Positions 23,201 to 32,279 of a DNA stretch of 64,000 bases are shown piece after piece. The notes under the pieces are model-generated. The model saw only the letters and a program-made list of their open reading frames with translations. It searched no databases and had not been told where the DNA came from. The position numbers and the translations under genes are program-made. Each line of letters begins with the position of its first letter. Position 1 is the stretch's first letter. Origin of the DNA: Hansfordia pulvinata (lineage: Eukaryota > Ascomycota > Sordariomycetes > Xylariales); assembly GCA_006538405.1 (NCBI GenBank), contig BJKQ01000020.1:328568-392567 (forward strand), in the 5' to 3' direction.

Positions 23201-25152
23201 CAGGCTCTGTCGCGCCGCGAGGTGCAAAGGGCTGACGCCACAGTTCTCGGATGGGGTCTTCTTTGTCTTCCAGATCCGGAGACCAAACCTCTGGTCGCAA
23301 AGAGCGCCTTCGCCCACACTCAGCGCGGACGCACCAACGTCAAGTGCCACCCTATCAACTTGCGAGTACAGCTAGCCGCCGCCGCCGCCTGCCTGCGGAA
23401 GGATTCCCTCGTCTGACCTCCAAAGCGCAGGGGTTGTTGCAGGCCATCCGCAACACACTTCCACTCAAGAAACCCAACGTGTCGCTGCTGGCTCGTGCCG
23501 GCCTCCAATCTCGAGCCAGTCGCCAAAGAGGGGCTCCTGTCGATGTCTTTCCCTTCCCTTGCCCTACCCTGGCGAGAAAACCGACCATGCCGGGCATCGG
23601 CGGCGCCGAGCGCGCCCTCAATCGATGTCCCTCGGACCAGCCCGCTGCTGCGTGGAAGGAATTCTCGCCACTGCAGATCGGGGCAGATGGGGCCAGACGA
23701 ACTTGCATGGGAAAGCGCCCCCTTTTGCCACGCGCAGGCTCCGGGAAGTCCAGGATCCGAGGCTGATCAACGCCTAGAGGCGGTGCTAACTCGCTGCCAC
23801 TCCGCGGCGCGCACAGAGTAGTAATCGCCATTTAAGCTTGTAGGAGGGGTGGGCTTGGGGGCCTGAATGTAATCGCCCTTTCGCGCAATGTCGTACGTCT
23901 CTGCGGCAAAGAGCCGAAGCGGTCACGAAAGGTTGCGGCTATGTGCGGCTATGAGAATGGTCCTCGCGGGCTTTGTCTACCTATCTCTGGGCCTGGACGT
24001 CCTCCCTAGCCCGCCCAGAGAAGTTTGTCCCGCGCGCGTGATTGACAAACAGGTCCGGCGGGCAGATCCGCGCTGTCAGGGACGCAGTGGGTAAAACCGG
24101 TGCTCTGAAGAAGGGTGAATGTCGGTCTGCGGGCGGTGGGTGGAATCCAAAGAAGAGGCCATTGCTCGTGCAAAGGTAGTCATGCTTGTAGACCCTTAAA
24201 ACCTGAGCATGCTGGTGGGTAATCTGTTCTCAGGGCACATTGCTGCCTCGTCAGGTCTTGTTACCACAAGGCTGGAAAAACTTGTGGTTCGCCAATGCCG
24301 GCGAACACTGAGGCGACAGTTCGTCCAAATTTTAAATTTGCGGAGGAGGCAGCCACGGTTGCTGACGCTCTTCTGCCGGAGTCTTGCCTATTGATTGAGT
24401 TGGCCACTCAGCCGACTGGGGTGAAAAGGCGAAGGGGCCGCATGTAGTGGCGAAAGGAGTGGGTTGTATATGTGGTTATGCACGTTATATCCGAGGATCT
24501 CGCCGGCTTGTTTCTGTTCCTGGGCAAGAGAGCTAGGTATGCGAGCAGAGTAGTGAGCGAGAGGAGCGGCGCACTTTCCAGTTGCCAAGTGGTGTCTGTG
24601 GTCAGATTCGGGGTTTTGTACCTCTCATGGTGCCTTCGTCAATGGGGTTTCCCGACCTATGCTGGAAACCATAATCTTCCCCGTTGTCATGCGATGCATT
24701 CCATCTGTGTGCTTCTTTCTGAAGTTTGTGGAGACTTTCGAAATAATCGTCGTGCACTTGCGCGACTGGGAGACACTAGAGGCATCAGCATGGATGGCTT
24801 CTGATGCGTGCAGAAAACGAGAAGGAACTCAGTCTTCAATTCGCAAGCTTTAACAGTCTGACTTGGCGCTTGGAATGCTTGTCATATTGGCCTAACTGCA
24901 ATGGGTCGACGGGTTGGGGACTCGAGTATTAAGGAAAGACGGCTTTCGGAATAACGAAGAGTTTGCATGTCTATCTTACGAGGACACAGGTAACGGCGTC
25001 TTGCTGGGCATAGCATCGATTCAGCTGACTGATTAAGATAGCATATATTGGCGCGCTGTGATTCTAGTAGTTTCCATCGTGCGTCCTTTTTTGCTTCATG
25101 GTCATGTTGATCTCTATGTAGTTGCAGATTTTGTATGTATCGTTTCTCAGTA
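17258..25152. other. Gene-poor region of about 7.9 kb
   Basis: No recognisable gene is found on either strand. The long open frames here (for example 20598-21422 on plus) have no family motifs and are what GC-rich DNA gives by chance. Nine of the 16 TACTCGTA/TACGAGTA octamers in the window lie at 19558-22465. The part from 17480 to 18300 is rich in GGCCTGGG-like words. A minus-strand frame at 24882-25283 may be the last exon of the neighbouring gene. Confidence 0.45.
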
Positions 25153-26451
25153 TCATACCCTTGAACCCCAAAGGCAACGCACCATATTCCCCAGAATGAG
25201 ACCAGAGCAACGAAGCCATACATGATCCCGGAAGCGAAAGATGAACGAGAATGAAAGTCTTGAACTCCGGCAAAACCCTCCATAGCCTATAACCAAGAAA
25301 TCGTTGCTTGTTAACCACCCGCTCCCGGCACTCGATGGAAACACACGGCCGTCATACCTACCTAACACGATGAGCTCAAGCCCGAGCACGCCCCCTGCCG
25401 CCTCCCCAACGGCCTCTTCGTACGAGGGCGGGAGCTCGTCCGCCGAGGCAGCGGAGCTCGGCCCCCGGCAAAAGCGCCGCGCGTCCCCGGCGCGGGGTTT
25501 CCAAGTGCCGCGCGTGCCGACCGTAGCAGCTGTCGAAGAGGCATACGATGTCGGGGAGGAAGGGGGCGAAGGGTAAGATGATGCCGACGGCTTGAACCCC
25601 GCCCGCCTGTATCGTGGCTCCCTCTCTTCCATCTCCCGCCCACTGTGCCTGGGCTGCTGCCGCTGCCGCTGCTGCTGCGGCGGTTGAACCGAGCCCCGGC
25701 GTCGGACGCCACCATCGTCCCGCCGGTCGCGATCACGCGCACCTTCAGGAACACCGTGCTCGAACCAGTGCTGCAGGCGGAGCGCACCCAAGTCCCTGTT
25801 CCCGACGTGCCCCCGAAGCGCGTCATCCTCGGGATCCGCGGGGATCAGGCGCGGAGCCGAGATGACAGGGCGCCCGCCCCGAGCCCCCTCGGCCTTCTGT
25901 CTCTGCTTCAGCTCCTGTGCCGCCTCCTTTCTCTCCTTCTTCTCCCTCTTCTCCCGCTCCCTCTCCGCCCGCTCTGCCTCGCGACGGTCCCGGACCGCCG
26001 CCGCCGCCTCCTGCTCGGCGACAGCAGCAGCGGCGGCGGCAGCGGCGCCAACTCCCCGCCCGCGCCCGCGGCCGCCGTCGAGGTACCTAACGTCGACGAG
26101 GAACCTGGCGTCGATCGCCGCGCCGTCGCCTCCCTGCTCGCAGTCCCGCCGGGCGTGCCGCGACGAGGCCTTCGCTCCGGCGAGCCCCTCTTCGCGCCGG
26201 CGCCGCGGGGGGCGGGCGGGGGAGGACCGCGGCGGCGGCCGCGACGTGGCGAAGAGCGCGCCCGCGACGAGCGCCACCGCGCGCACGGGGGCCTTCCAGT
26301 CTATCTCGCGCTCCGCCCCGGGGCTCCAGCTGCTCGAGTGGGCGTGGCGGCTGCGGTGGCTGCTGCTGCTGGCCTTTTTCCTGTGGGTGGTGGAGCGAGC
26401 GGGTTGGCCGCGGGTGCTGCGGCTCGAAGTCTTTGTTGAAGGGCGAGGCAT
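25153..26451 (-). CDS. Hypothetical charged coiled-coil protein with a PPSY motif
   Basis: I do not recognise the family. The start is the ATG at 26451 (MPRPSTKTSSRSTRG); the frame upstream of it has only a GTG. Features in order are a basic Ser/Arg-rich N-terminus, a short hydrophobic patch (VRAVALVAGALFA), an Ala-run, a strongly charged predicted coiled coil (REAERAEREREKREKKERKE) and a Ser/Pro stretch (SASSYPSPPSSPTSYASS). The acidic motif DELPPSYEEAV follows; it resembles a PPxY ligand for WW-domain ubiquitin ligases. After it, an intron is likely (donor near 25368, GTTAAC branch-like site, acceptor TTATAG at about 25285). It would lead to an exon at 25284-24882 with one membrane helix (MYGFVALVSFWGIWCVAFGV). 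Third-position GC suggests a frame change around 25640-25820. The model is therefore provisional. Confidence 0.45.
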   Translation of the reverse strand: MPRPSTKTSSRSTRGQPARSTTHRKKASSSSHRSRHAHSSSWSPGAEREIDWKAPVRAVALVAGALFATSRPPPRSSPARPPRRRREEGLAGAKASSRHARRDCEQGGDGAAIDARFLVDVRYLDGGRGRGRGVGAAAAAAAAVAEQEAAAAVRDRREAERAEREREKREKKERKEAAQELKQRQKAEGARGGRPVISAPRLIPADPEDDALRGHVGNRDLGALRLQHWFEHGVPEGARDRDRRDDGGVRRRGSVQPPQQQRQRQQPRHSGREMEEREPRYRRAGFKPSASSYPSPPSSPTSYASSTAATVGTRGTWKPRAGDARRFCRGPSSAASADELPPSYEEAVGEAAGGVLGLELIVLGRYDGRVFPSSAGSGWLTSNDFLVIGYGGFCRSSRLSFSFIFRFRDHVWLRCSGLILGNMVRCLWGSRV

Positions 26452-28084
26452 TGTCTTCTTCTCCTCTTTCGGAGAGTATGGGGAAGAACGGAGGTTTGAG
26501 GCGTGGGAAACCGAGTTGCTCACAAGCTTGTGAGTAGTCGGAGCTACGTGTGTTTGTTGAGGTCCGGAACTCGAATCTCGAGTCTCCTTTAAGCCCCAGT
26601 TGAGTCGATGTATCGACTATGCGCAGTTGAAGACTCGAGTTGAACAACAAAGAGGCCGCTGTGTGACACCCGCAGAGTGTACTGGCTTGAGAGAGTAGCA
26701 GAGGCTCAGACACCGCTCAGGGGCATGAGACGAGAAGTGTGTAGTCGCAGAAGATTGATCAAATGTCTGATTGAATGTATTTGTTGGAGATCGATTGAGT
26801 TCTACTGTGAGTGAATCTTGAGCTGACTTGTCAACTCCAGACTTATCACACGAGGCAGTCGACGGGGTCTTAAGTAAAGAAACCAGAGACTGATAGGCTA
26901 CCGCTACTGAGCGTCAGTTGAAGACAGCAATGCCCGCCAGGCCTCTTCCTATGCGGAGATGAATACGCAGGTTCTGGTATGCTTAACCGGCCCGGTCTCC
27001 CCCAAAATGCATCCGCAGCTCATCTTTTTTTCTTGTTGCCTGCCCTGGGACGATCTTTGTTTCCCGGCGCGTTCGTCGAGTGCGGACAAAGACGACTTAT
27101 TTTTGGCCGGTTCCTCGCGGACACAGCCAACACCAGAATGGCAGGCCTTCAAACAAAGACAATCTATAGCGCAACAGTTCTCTGCCGGATGAGCGCAGAA
27201 CACGGGCAAGATGAATGCAGAACGAGCCATGTAGACTTCACGGGACGATGTCCGCAGCATCTCGAGCATGCAGCCTTTTTCCCTTTCCGTGTCCGTCGGT
27301 CGGGCAGCCCCTCCGGATATGTGGCGATGCTGCTCCGCGCAACTGCGCAACCAACCACGTCCCTGTAACGGAAGACACAAAGAAAAAAACAGCGAGCGCG
27401 TCTATTCCAAGCAGTCAACTTGCTTGAAACGTCTTATCGATTCTTCCCACCGCAAATGGCAGAAGGGCTTTCCGTATGGGCGGAGGTGTTCCCAACAGGC
27501 ACAAACACTGAGGCCTACCTCGCCTGACTCAGTGCTGCTGCCGCTGGGGATTGGCCACATGGCGCGGAGGTTTGGTGGAGTTGATTTACGTCGGCGTATT
27601 GCGTCAATAACTGAACCAATCAACACTCATGTAGTCGAATTTCCTCCATCGATCTCATTCCGACAGACGCAGTCCAGCAAGGTGAAGCCAGCAGCAATGT
27701 GCAAACATGAAGGAGAAATGCCCGGCATATCCGTGAGGTGAGGCGTAGGTACCCCAGGTACCGGCCGGGTGCGTCATCGGCACGTGGGTACCACGGTTGA
27801 TTTATCACCACTGGCAGGGCAGGAGCATGCAAGTGCAGGTCGCGACTGCCCCTCCATGGGCCCGAGTTGCCCCGCCATTTCATCCGCGCCGATTTTGCTG
27901 GAAAAAGTGATTATCAAGCAATCTTCGCGCCGCGCCAAAGAAACCCAACGAACGCCCTCCGCGTCTTGCATTTCTCAGCCAGGCCGCCAGCCATATTTCT
28001 GTAGATCCTGCGACTCGGCCACCTTCGGCACGCTCTGCGAACCCTTCCACTCTACATCTCCGCGTCTCCCTCTGCCCCTCCACC
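26452..28084. other. Divergent intergenic region
   Basis: Apart from the palindromes listed separately, no gene is seen. The last ~150 bases before 28085 are pyrimidine-rich, as expected for a fungal 5' UTR. Confidence 0.4.
26569..26640. promoter_or_regulatory. Three palindromes upstream of the charged hypothetical gene
   Basis: Within 72 bases lie ACTCGA-3-TCGAGT (26569-26583), AGTCGAT-2-ATCGACT (26603-26618) and the perfect palindrome ACTCGAGT (26633-26640). They stand 118-190 bases upstream of the ATG at 26451, where dimeric transcription factors would be expected to bind. The factor is unknown. Confidence 0.4.
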
Positions 28085-29612
28085 ATGTCGGCCCCCCACC
28101 ACGACGAAGACGAAGTCGACGAGCTTCCCGACACGCTCGACGCCGACGATGCGCTCGAGGAGATCGTGGACGATGGCGGTATGGATGTTGACGACGAAGA
28201 CGACGACAACGACGACGGCGACCGCGAGGAGATCATCCTGCAGAACGACAGCATAGCCTACATGGACGCCCACAAGAGCAGCATCTTTGCCATTGCCCAG
28301 CACCCCACTCTGCCCTCTTTGATCGCCACGGGCGGCGGCGAGGGCGACGAGGACGATGCGCCTGGAAAGGGCTACGTCTTCGACACAAGCGCCGTCGAGG
28401 GCCGCCCGGTCCTGCCCCCCAGCTACAACTCAGACCCCAACGCACAGCGGCCCACGAGCACCGAGCTGACCCCCTCTTCGCCATTGACGGCCACTCCGAC
28501 TCCATCAACGCCTTGGCCTTCACGCTGCCCCGCGGCGAGGTCCTTGTGTCTGGTGGCCTCGACGGAAAGCTGCGCGCATACAGCCTGGCCGTCGACGCTC
28601 GCAACAAGCCTTCGTTCACGTTCCTCGCCGAAGCCCAGGAAGTGCCCGAGATCAACTGGGTCGCCCCGTGCCCCTCGGCCACATACCCCAACACCATCGC
28701 CCTCGGCGGCTCGGACGGCTCCGTCTGGGTCTACACCATCGACCCCGCCGACGCCGACAACTCGCTGCAGATTGTCCAGACCTACTTCATGCACACAGGC
28801 CCCTGCACTGCCGGCGCCTGGTCCCCGACGGCTTGCTTCTGGCCACTGTCGCCGAGGACAGCTCCCTGCACGTCTGGGATGTCTGGGGGGAGGCCATGGC
28901 CAAGGGCCTGACCAACGACAACGGCCAGACTGTCGTGTCTCTGACCGGCGCCGACCAGCGCTTCGAGGTCGAGGGCGGCCTGTACTCGGTGGCCATCGAC
29001 CCCAAGTCGAGCGTCGTCGCTGTGGGCGGCGCGAGCGGTGCCATCAAGATCATCGGCCTCCCGCGACTTGGCGCTGCCGAGCCCCGCGCTCCTCAGAACA
29101 GCCGCCAGAGCAAGCCCAAGGGCAAGGGCTTCCAGGGCGCCGGCGCCGGGTCTCAAGGCGGCGTCATCCTGGCCGACATCCAAGTGCAGCACGACAGCGT
29201 CGAGGCGCTCGGCTTTTCACCCAGCCAGCCCCTGCTTGCCGCCGGCAGCGTGGACGGCAGCATAGCCGTCCTGAACACAGACCGCGGCTTCGCTGCCCGC
29301 AAGATCAACGCCGACGCCCACGAGGGGTACAGCGTCGTCCAGGTCAAGTTTGTCGCGGCGGGCGGCGGCGCGGATGGCTGGATCTTTACGACGTGCGGCA
29401 TGGACGGCGTCCTGCGGAGGTGGGACGCCCGCAGCCAGCTCGGCGGCGGCGGAGGCGGCGGGAAGGCCGACGCGGCCAAGCTGGTGAAGGAGTGGAAGGG
29501 CCACCGTGGCGAGGGAGAAGGCGGCGGCATCCTGGGTTTTGTCCAAGGCGCTACTGGGGAGCGCGTCATCACCGCCGGCGACGACGGCGTTGCGCTTGTT
29601 TTCGAGGCATAG
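28085..29612 (+). CDS. SQT1: WD40 ribosome-assembly protein, Sqt1 homologue
   Basis: An unspliced gene of about 509 residues. The N-terminus is acidic (DEDEVDELPDTLDADDALEEI and DVDDEDDDNDDGDREE), as in Sqt1/AAMP proteins. WD40 blades follow, for example SIFAIAQHPTLPSLIATGGG, INALAFTLPRGEVLVSGGLD, TIALGGSDGSVWVY, LLLATVAEDSSLHVWDV, LYSVAIDPKSSVVAVGGASG, VEALGFSPSQPLLAAGSVDG and FTTCGMDGVLRRWDAR. Yeast Sqt1 is a dedicated chaperone for ribosomal protein uL16 (Rpl10) in 60S assembly; by homology that is the expected role, in the cytosol. The conserved frame changes at two C-runs (28470-28474 and 28823-28826). Each needs one extra base, and the blades then run without interruption. Yeast SQT1 is essential, so the breaks are best read as sequence errors. 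Confidence 0.83.
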
Positions 29613-30701
29613 TGGTACTGAGCCAAATACCAAAATTCCATTGCAGAAAGCCTAACTGGCCTTGCATGGCGGTTGAATACGGCGACGATGCTTACGCAGT
29701 TATATAGAAGAAGAAACGGCCCATGATGGCGCGTGTATGTGCGAGGGGTGTACCGCCCGTGGTCCACGACGCGACAACAATGCTGCCATCGAGGAGGCTG
29801 CCACAACGGGAAATCAAAGTAAATTCGACATTATCGCCGGAGAAGACCTCGATTGTGAATCGCTGCTGCATGGTCCGCGATCGGCAGACGTTGAGTCCAC
29901 GAATGGCTCTCTCAAGATTCGGCGAATCGACGATGTTGACCGTGTACACCCAATCTATCCAGGTGAGCTTGCTTGTCTGAAGTCATTGGCCTCGCCATAC
30001 ACGGAAGGATGTGTCGACGATAGCTCTCGAAGCAGCCTGAAAACGACATTGGTCTCCGGTGGTCGGCGAAGGTTTCCCGGGCGCCTACAAAAGTCTGCCC
30101 TTGTGGCCCAGTGGGCCGCCCTTGACCGCGGAGAAGAGCGAGGGCAGCAGTCGGCGCCGGGCCACGATAGTTCGGACACTAGGCCGGCAGTGCGGCCCCC
30201 AGGCAGCCAATTGCCGGGCCGTTACCGGCGGGTGGTCGTCTGGACCTCGGGATGAGATCATAGGCGGCTCCCGTGATCTTTCGGAGGGCGCGGATGGATC
30301 AGATCCACCGCGAGGTGTGTGGACGTGGCAGCGAAAGCCGAGTCCGGCCGCGGCACGTGAAGGAGCCCAGACTGCAGCATCAGCCCCTTTTTCGCCGCCT
30401 ATCGCCGAAATAGCACTCACTCACGAGGTGTTCTACCGAGTAGCAGGGCCGCGCCCAGGCACACGTCCAAGCTTACTTCACGCGCAGGTGTATATATCCA
30501 AGCCACCCGGCGATCGACGCCGACCCGTCGCAGACACCACATGAACGTCGAATCAATCTTCCCGCACTGAGTTTCACCCACTCACAAAACCAATAACGAG
30601 CCACCGAGCCAACCACCACCGCTTAAAACCCGACAAGACCGCCATCCATCCCCCATCGACACCCGCTCGCATCGGCATCCACAACACACGAGGCCGGAGC
30701 C
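29613..30701. other. Intergenic region
   Basis: No gene is seen. It holds the 3' region of the SQT1 homologue and the promoter of the tautomerase-fold gene. Confidence 0.4.
30491..30497 (+). promoter_or_regulatory. TATA box of the tautomerase-fold gene
   Basis: TATATAT lies about 205 bases upstream of the ATG at 30702, just before the CCAAGCC sequence. It is inferred from position and sequence only. Confidence 0.35.
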
Positions 30702-31304
30702 ATGCCCACATACCAGGTCCGCCACGCCCACCCGCTGACGGCGTCGCAGCGCCAGCGCCTGGCCGCGGCCATCACGGACCTGCACGGCGCGGCGTTCGGC
30801 GTGCCCGCCTTCTTCGTCCACGTCAGCTTCCACCACGACCCGCCCCCGTCCCCTCCCCCGCGCCCGGCGGCTGAGGAGAACGACGACGACGACGACGGGG
30901 GCGCGACCTACTTCATAGCGGGCGAGGCCCGCCCGCGGGGGCGGGGCGCCAACACGATCGCGGCGTCGGTGCGCAGCGGGGCGTCGAGGTCCCGGGAGGA
31001 CTTTGACGCGCTGGCAGGGCGCATCGAGGAGGCGTGGGACGGCATCGTCGGCGTGGACAGGGAGGGCTGCTGCGAGGGCGGCGGCGGCGGCAGCAGCAGC
31101 GTGGAGGAGATGGACGCCCGCCGCCTGGTCAAGATCAGCTTCTCGCCCATGCTGGCGGTGCGCGAGGGGTCGATGGCGGCGCCGGTCGCGGGCGAGGAGG
31201 CCGCCTGGATGCGCGACAACCTGCCCTTCGTGCGCCGCATGGCCGCGCTGGGCTTGCCCGAGTTCCGCGGGCTGGCGGAGGAGGGCGAGAGAAGGGGGCT
31301 ATGA
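30702..31304 (+). CDS. Tautomerase-fold protein (cis-CaaD/oxalocrotonate tautomerase-like)
   Basis: A single exon of 200 residues beginning MPTYQV. In the tautomerase superfamily the Met is removed and Pro-2 becomes the catalytic base. The order of features matches the fungal Tautomerase_3-type proteins: a first helix (SQRQRLAAAITDLHGAAFG), then VPAFFVHVSF, the strand TYFIAGEARPRG, NTIAASVRSGASRSREDFDAL and an amphipathic helix ending in AWDGIVG. Two low-complexity inserts (Pro/Glu/Asp near residues 47-67 and Gly/Ser near 126-133) make it longer than usual. The C-terminal ~65 residues (RRLVKISFSPMLAVREG to the end) extend beyond the core fold. The substrate is unknown. The frame is clean and no signal peptide is seen. 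Confidence 0.75.
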   Translation: MPTYQVRHAHPLTASQRQRLAAAITDLHGAAFGVPAFFVHVSFHHDPPPSPPPRPAAEENDDDDDGGATYFIAGEARPRGRGANTIAASVRSGASRSREDFDALAGRIEEAWDGIVGVDREGCCEGGGGGSSSVEEMDARRLVKISFSPMLAVREGSMAAPVAGEEAAWMRDNLPFVRRMAALGLPEFRGLAEEGERRGL

Positions 31305-31747
31305 TTTACCAACCCCTCCCTTCCTTTTTGCGATCCTTCTCGGGGAGTCGGAGGAGCTCAACTGCCGATGATGAGGCTGGACAATTCCATGCAGGGCCCA
31401 GAAGGCCGGATAGGAACGGGTGGGCCGGCGGCTCGGGTTGGTCGCCGGTGGCGAAGAATGAAGAGCCTCTGGGTACGACAGCCTGCTTGGTGGTGTATCG
31501 CCTCACCTCTCACATCCTTGTACGTTAAGTCCAGCCTCTTGATCGGGCTCCACACATTGCTATTGAGTCTATGTTCTATATCTATACGTTGATTCAAGCC
31601 CTTCCCCCCCACTCCCCCGGCGCTGGTCTTGCCCACTAGCAAGTCGAGCAGCGACGACGATACAGACCCTGGTCCCTTCCGGCGATGCGCCCGAGACCGA
31701 ACCTCTGCCCGCCGGGCGGAAGCCCCGCTGCTCTGTTCTACTCCAAC
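31305..31747. other. Short region between convergent genes
   Basis: This contains the 3' UTRs of the tautomerase-fold gene and of the secreted acidic protein. No gene is seen. Confidence 0.4.
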
Positions 31748-32279
31748 TTATCCGCGGCCAGTGCGGCCAGTGAAAACTTTGCGGTTGTTCTGGTTGGTGT
31801 TGACAAGGATGCCGACGAGGTATTCAAAAATTTCGCGATCGTCTCCCTTGCTTTCCAAGTCCTCCTCGATTTCTTCCATGAGCGGCTGGTCTTCGTCGTC
31901 AACATCAAGATCATCCAGATCCTCGATGAACCGGATGGCGCCTGTTTGGGTTTCACCATTCTGGCGATACTCAATCGTCCTCTTGATCAGGTCCCTGGCG
32001 TTCTGGGTGAGCATATCGTACCCCTTGAGAGAATCTCTGTGGGGGGGCCCCAGTGCCCTGTCCAAGAAGCTGTGTCACTGCGTCAGTCTCTGCTTCAAAA
32101 CGGGAGTTCAGGGTTGGCACTCACCTCGGGTAGGCTCGAGCTACCAAGCCTGGAGAGGGGCCGTGGTCCGCTGCAGAGGGTGCTCTGGCTCCGACGCGAG
32201 CCGGCGTCATGTCGCCGTTCTCGGCGGGCAGTGCCATGGCACAGGCAGCGAGGGCGAGGAAAAGCGCAAAGGTCTTCAT
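31748..32279 (-). CDS. Small secreted acidic protein of unknown function
   Basis: Two exons (32279-32125 and 32069-31748) with a GTGAGT-CAG intron give 158 residues. The first exon encodes a signal peptide (MKTFALFLALAACAMALPA) and a Pro/Ala-rich segment. The second has GYDMLTQNARDLIKRTIEYR and then a very acidic stretch (FIEDLDDLDVDDEDQPLMEE), and ends with EIFEYLVGILVNTNQNNRK. Apart from one in the signal peptide there are no cysteines. I do not recognise the family. The two-exon structure and the continuous amphipathic, acidic C-terminal half argue that it is a real gene. A secreted or vesicular protein is the safest reading. An effector role is possible but not shown. Confidence 0.68.

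Noticed and set aside
9878..26100. TTAGGTA/TACCTAA words as a second dispersed motif
   Set aside because: About seven copies were found, near what I estimate from base composition, so there is no clear enrichment.
30059..30544. Overlapping open frames upstream of the tautomerase-fold gene
   Set aside because: No family features, and the TATA box at 30491 places this stretch in promoter sequence.
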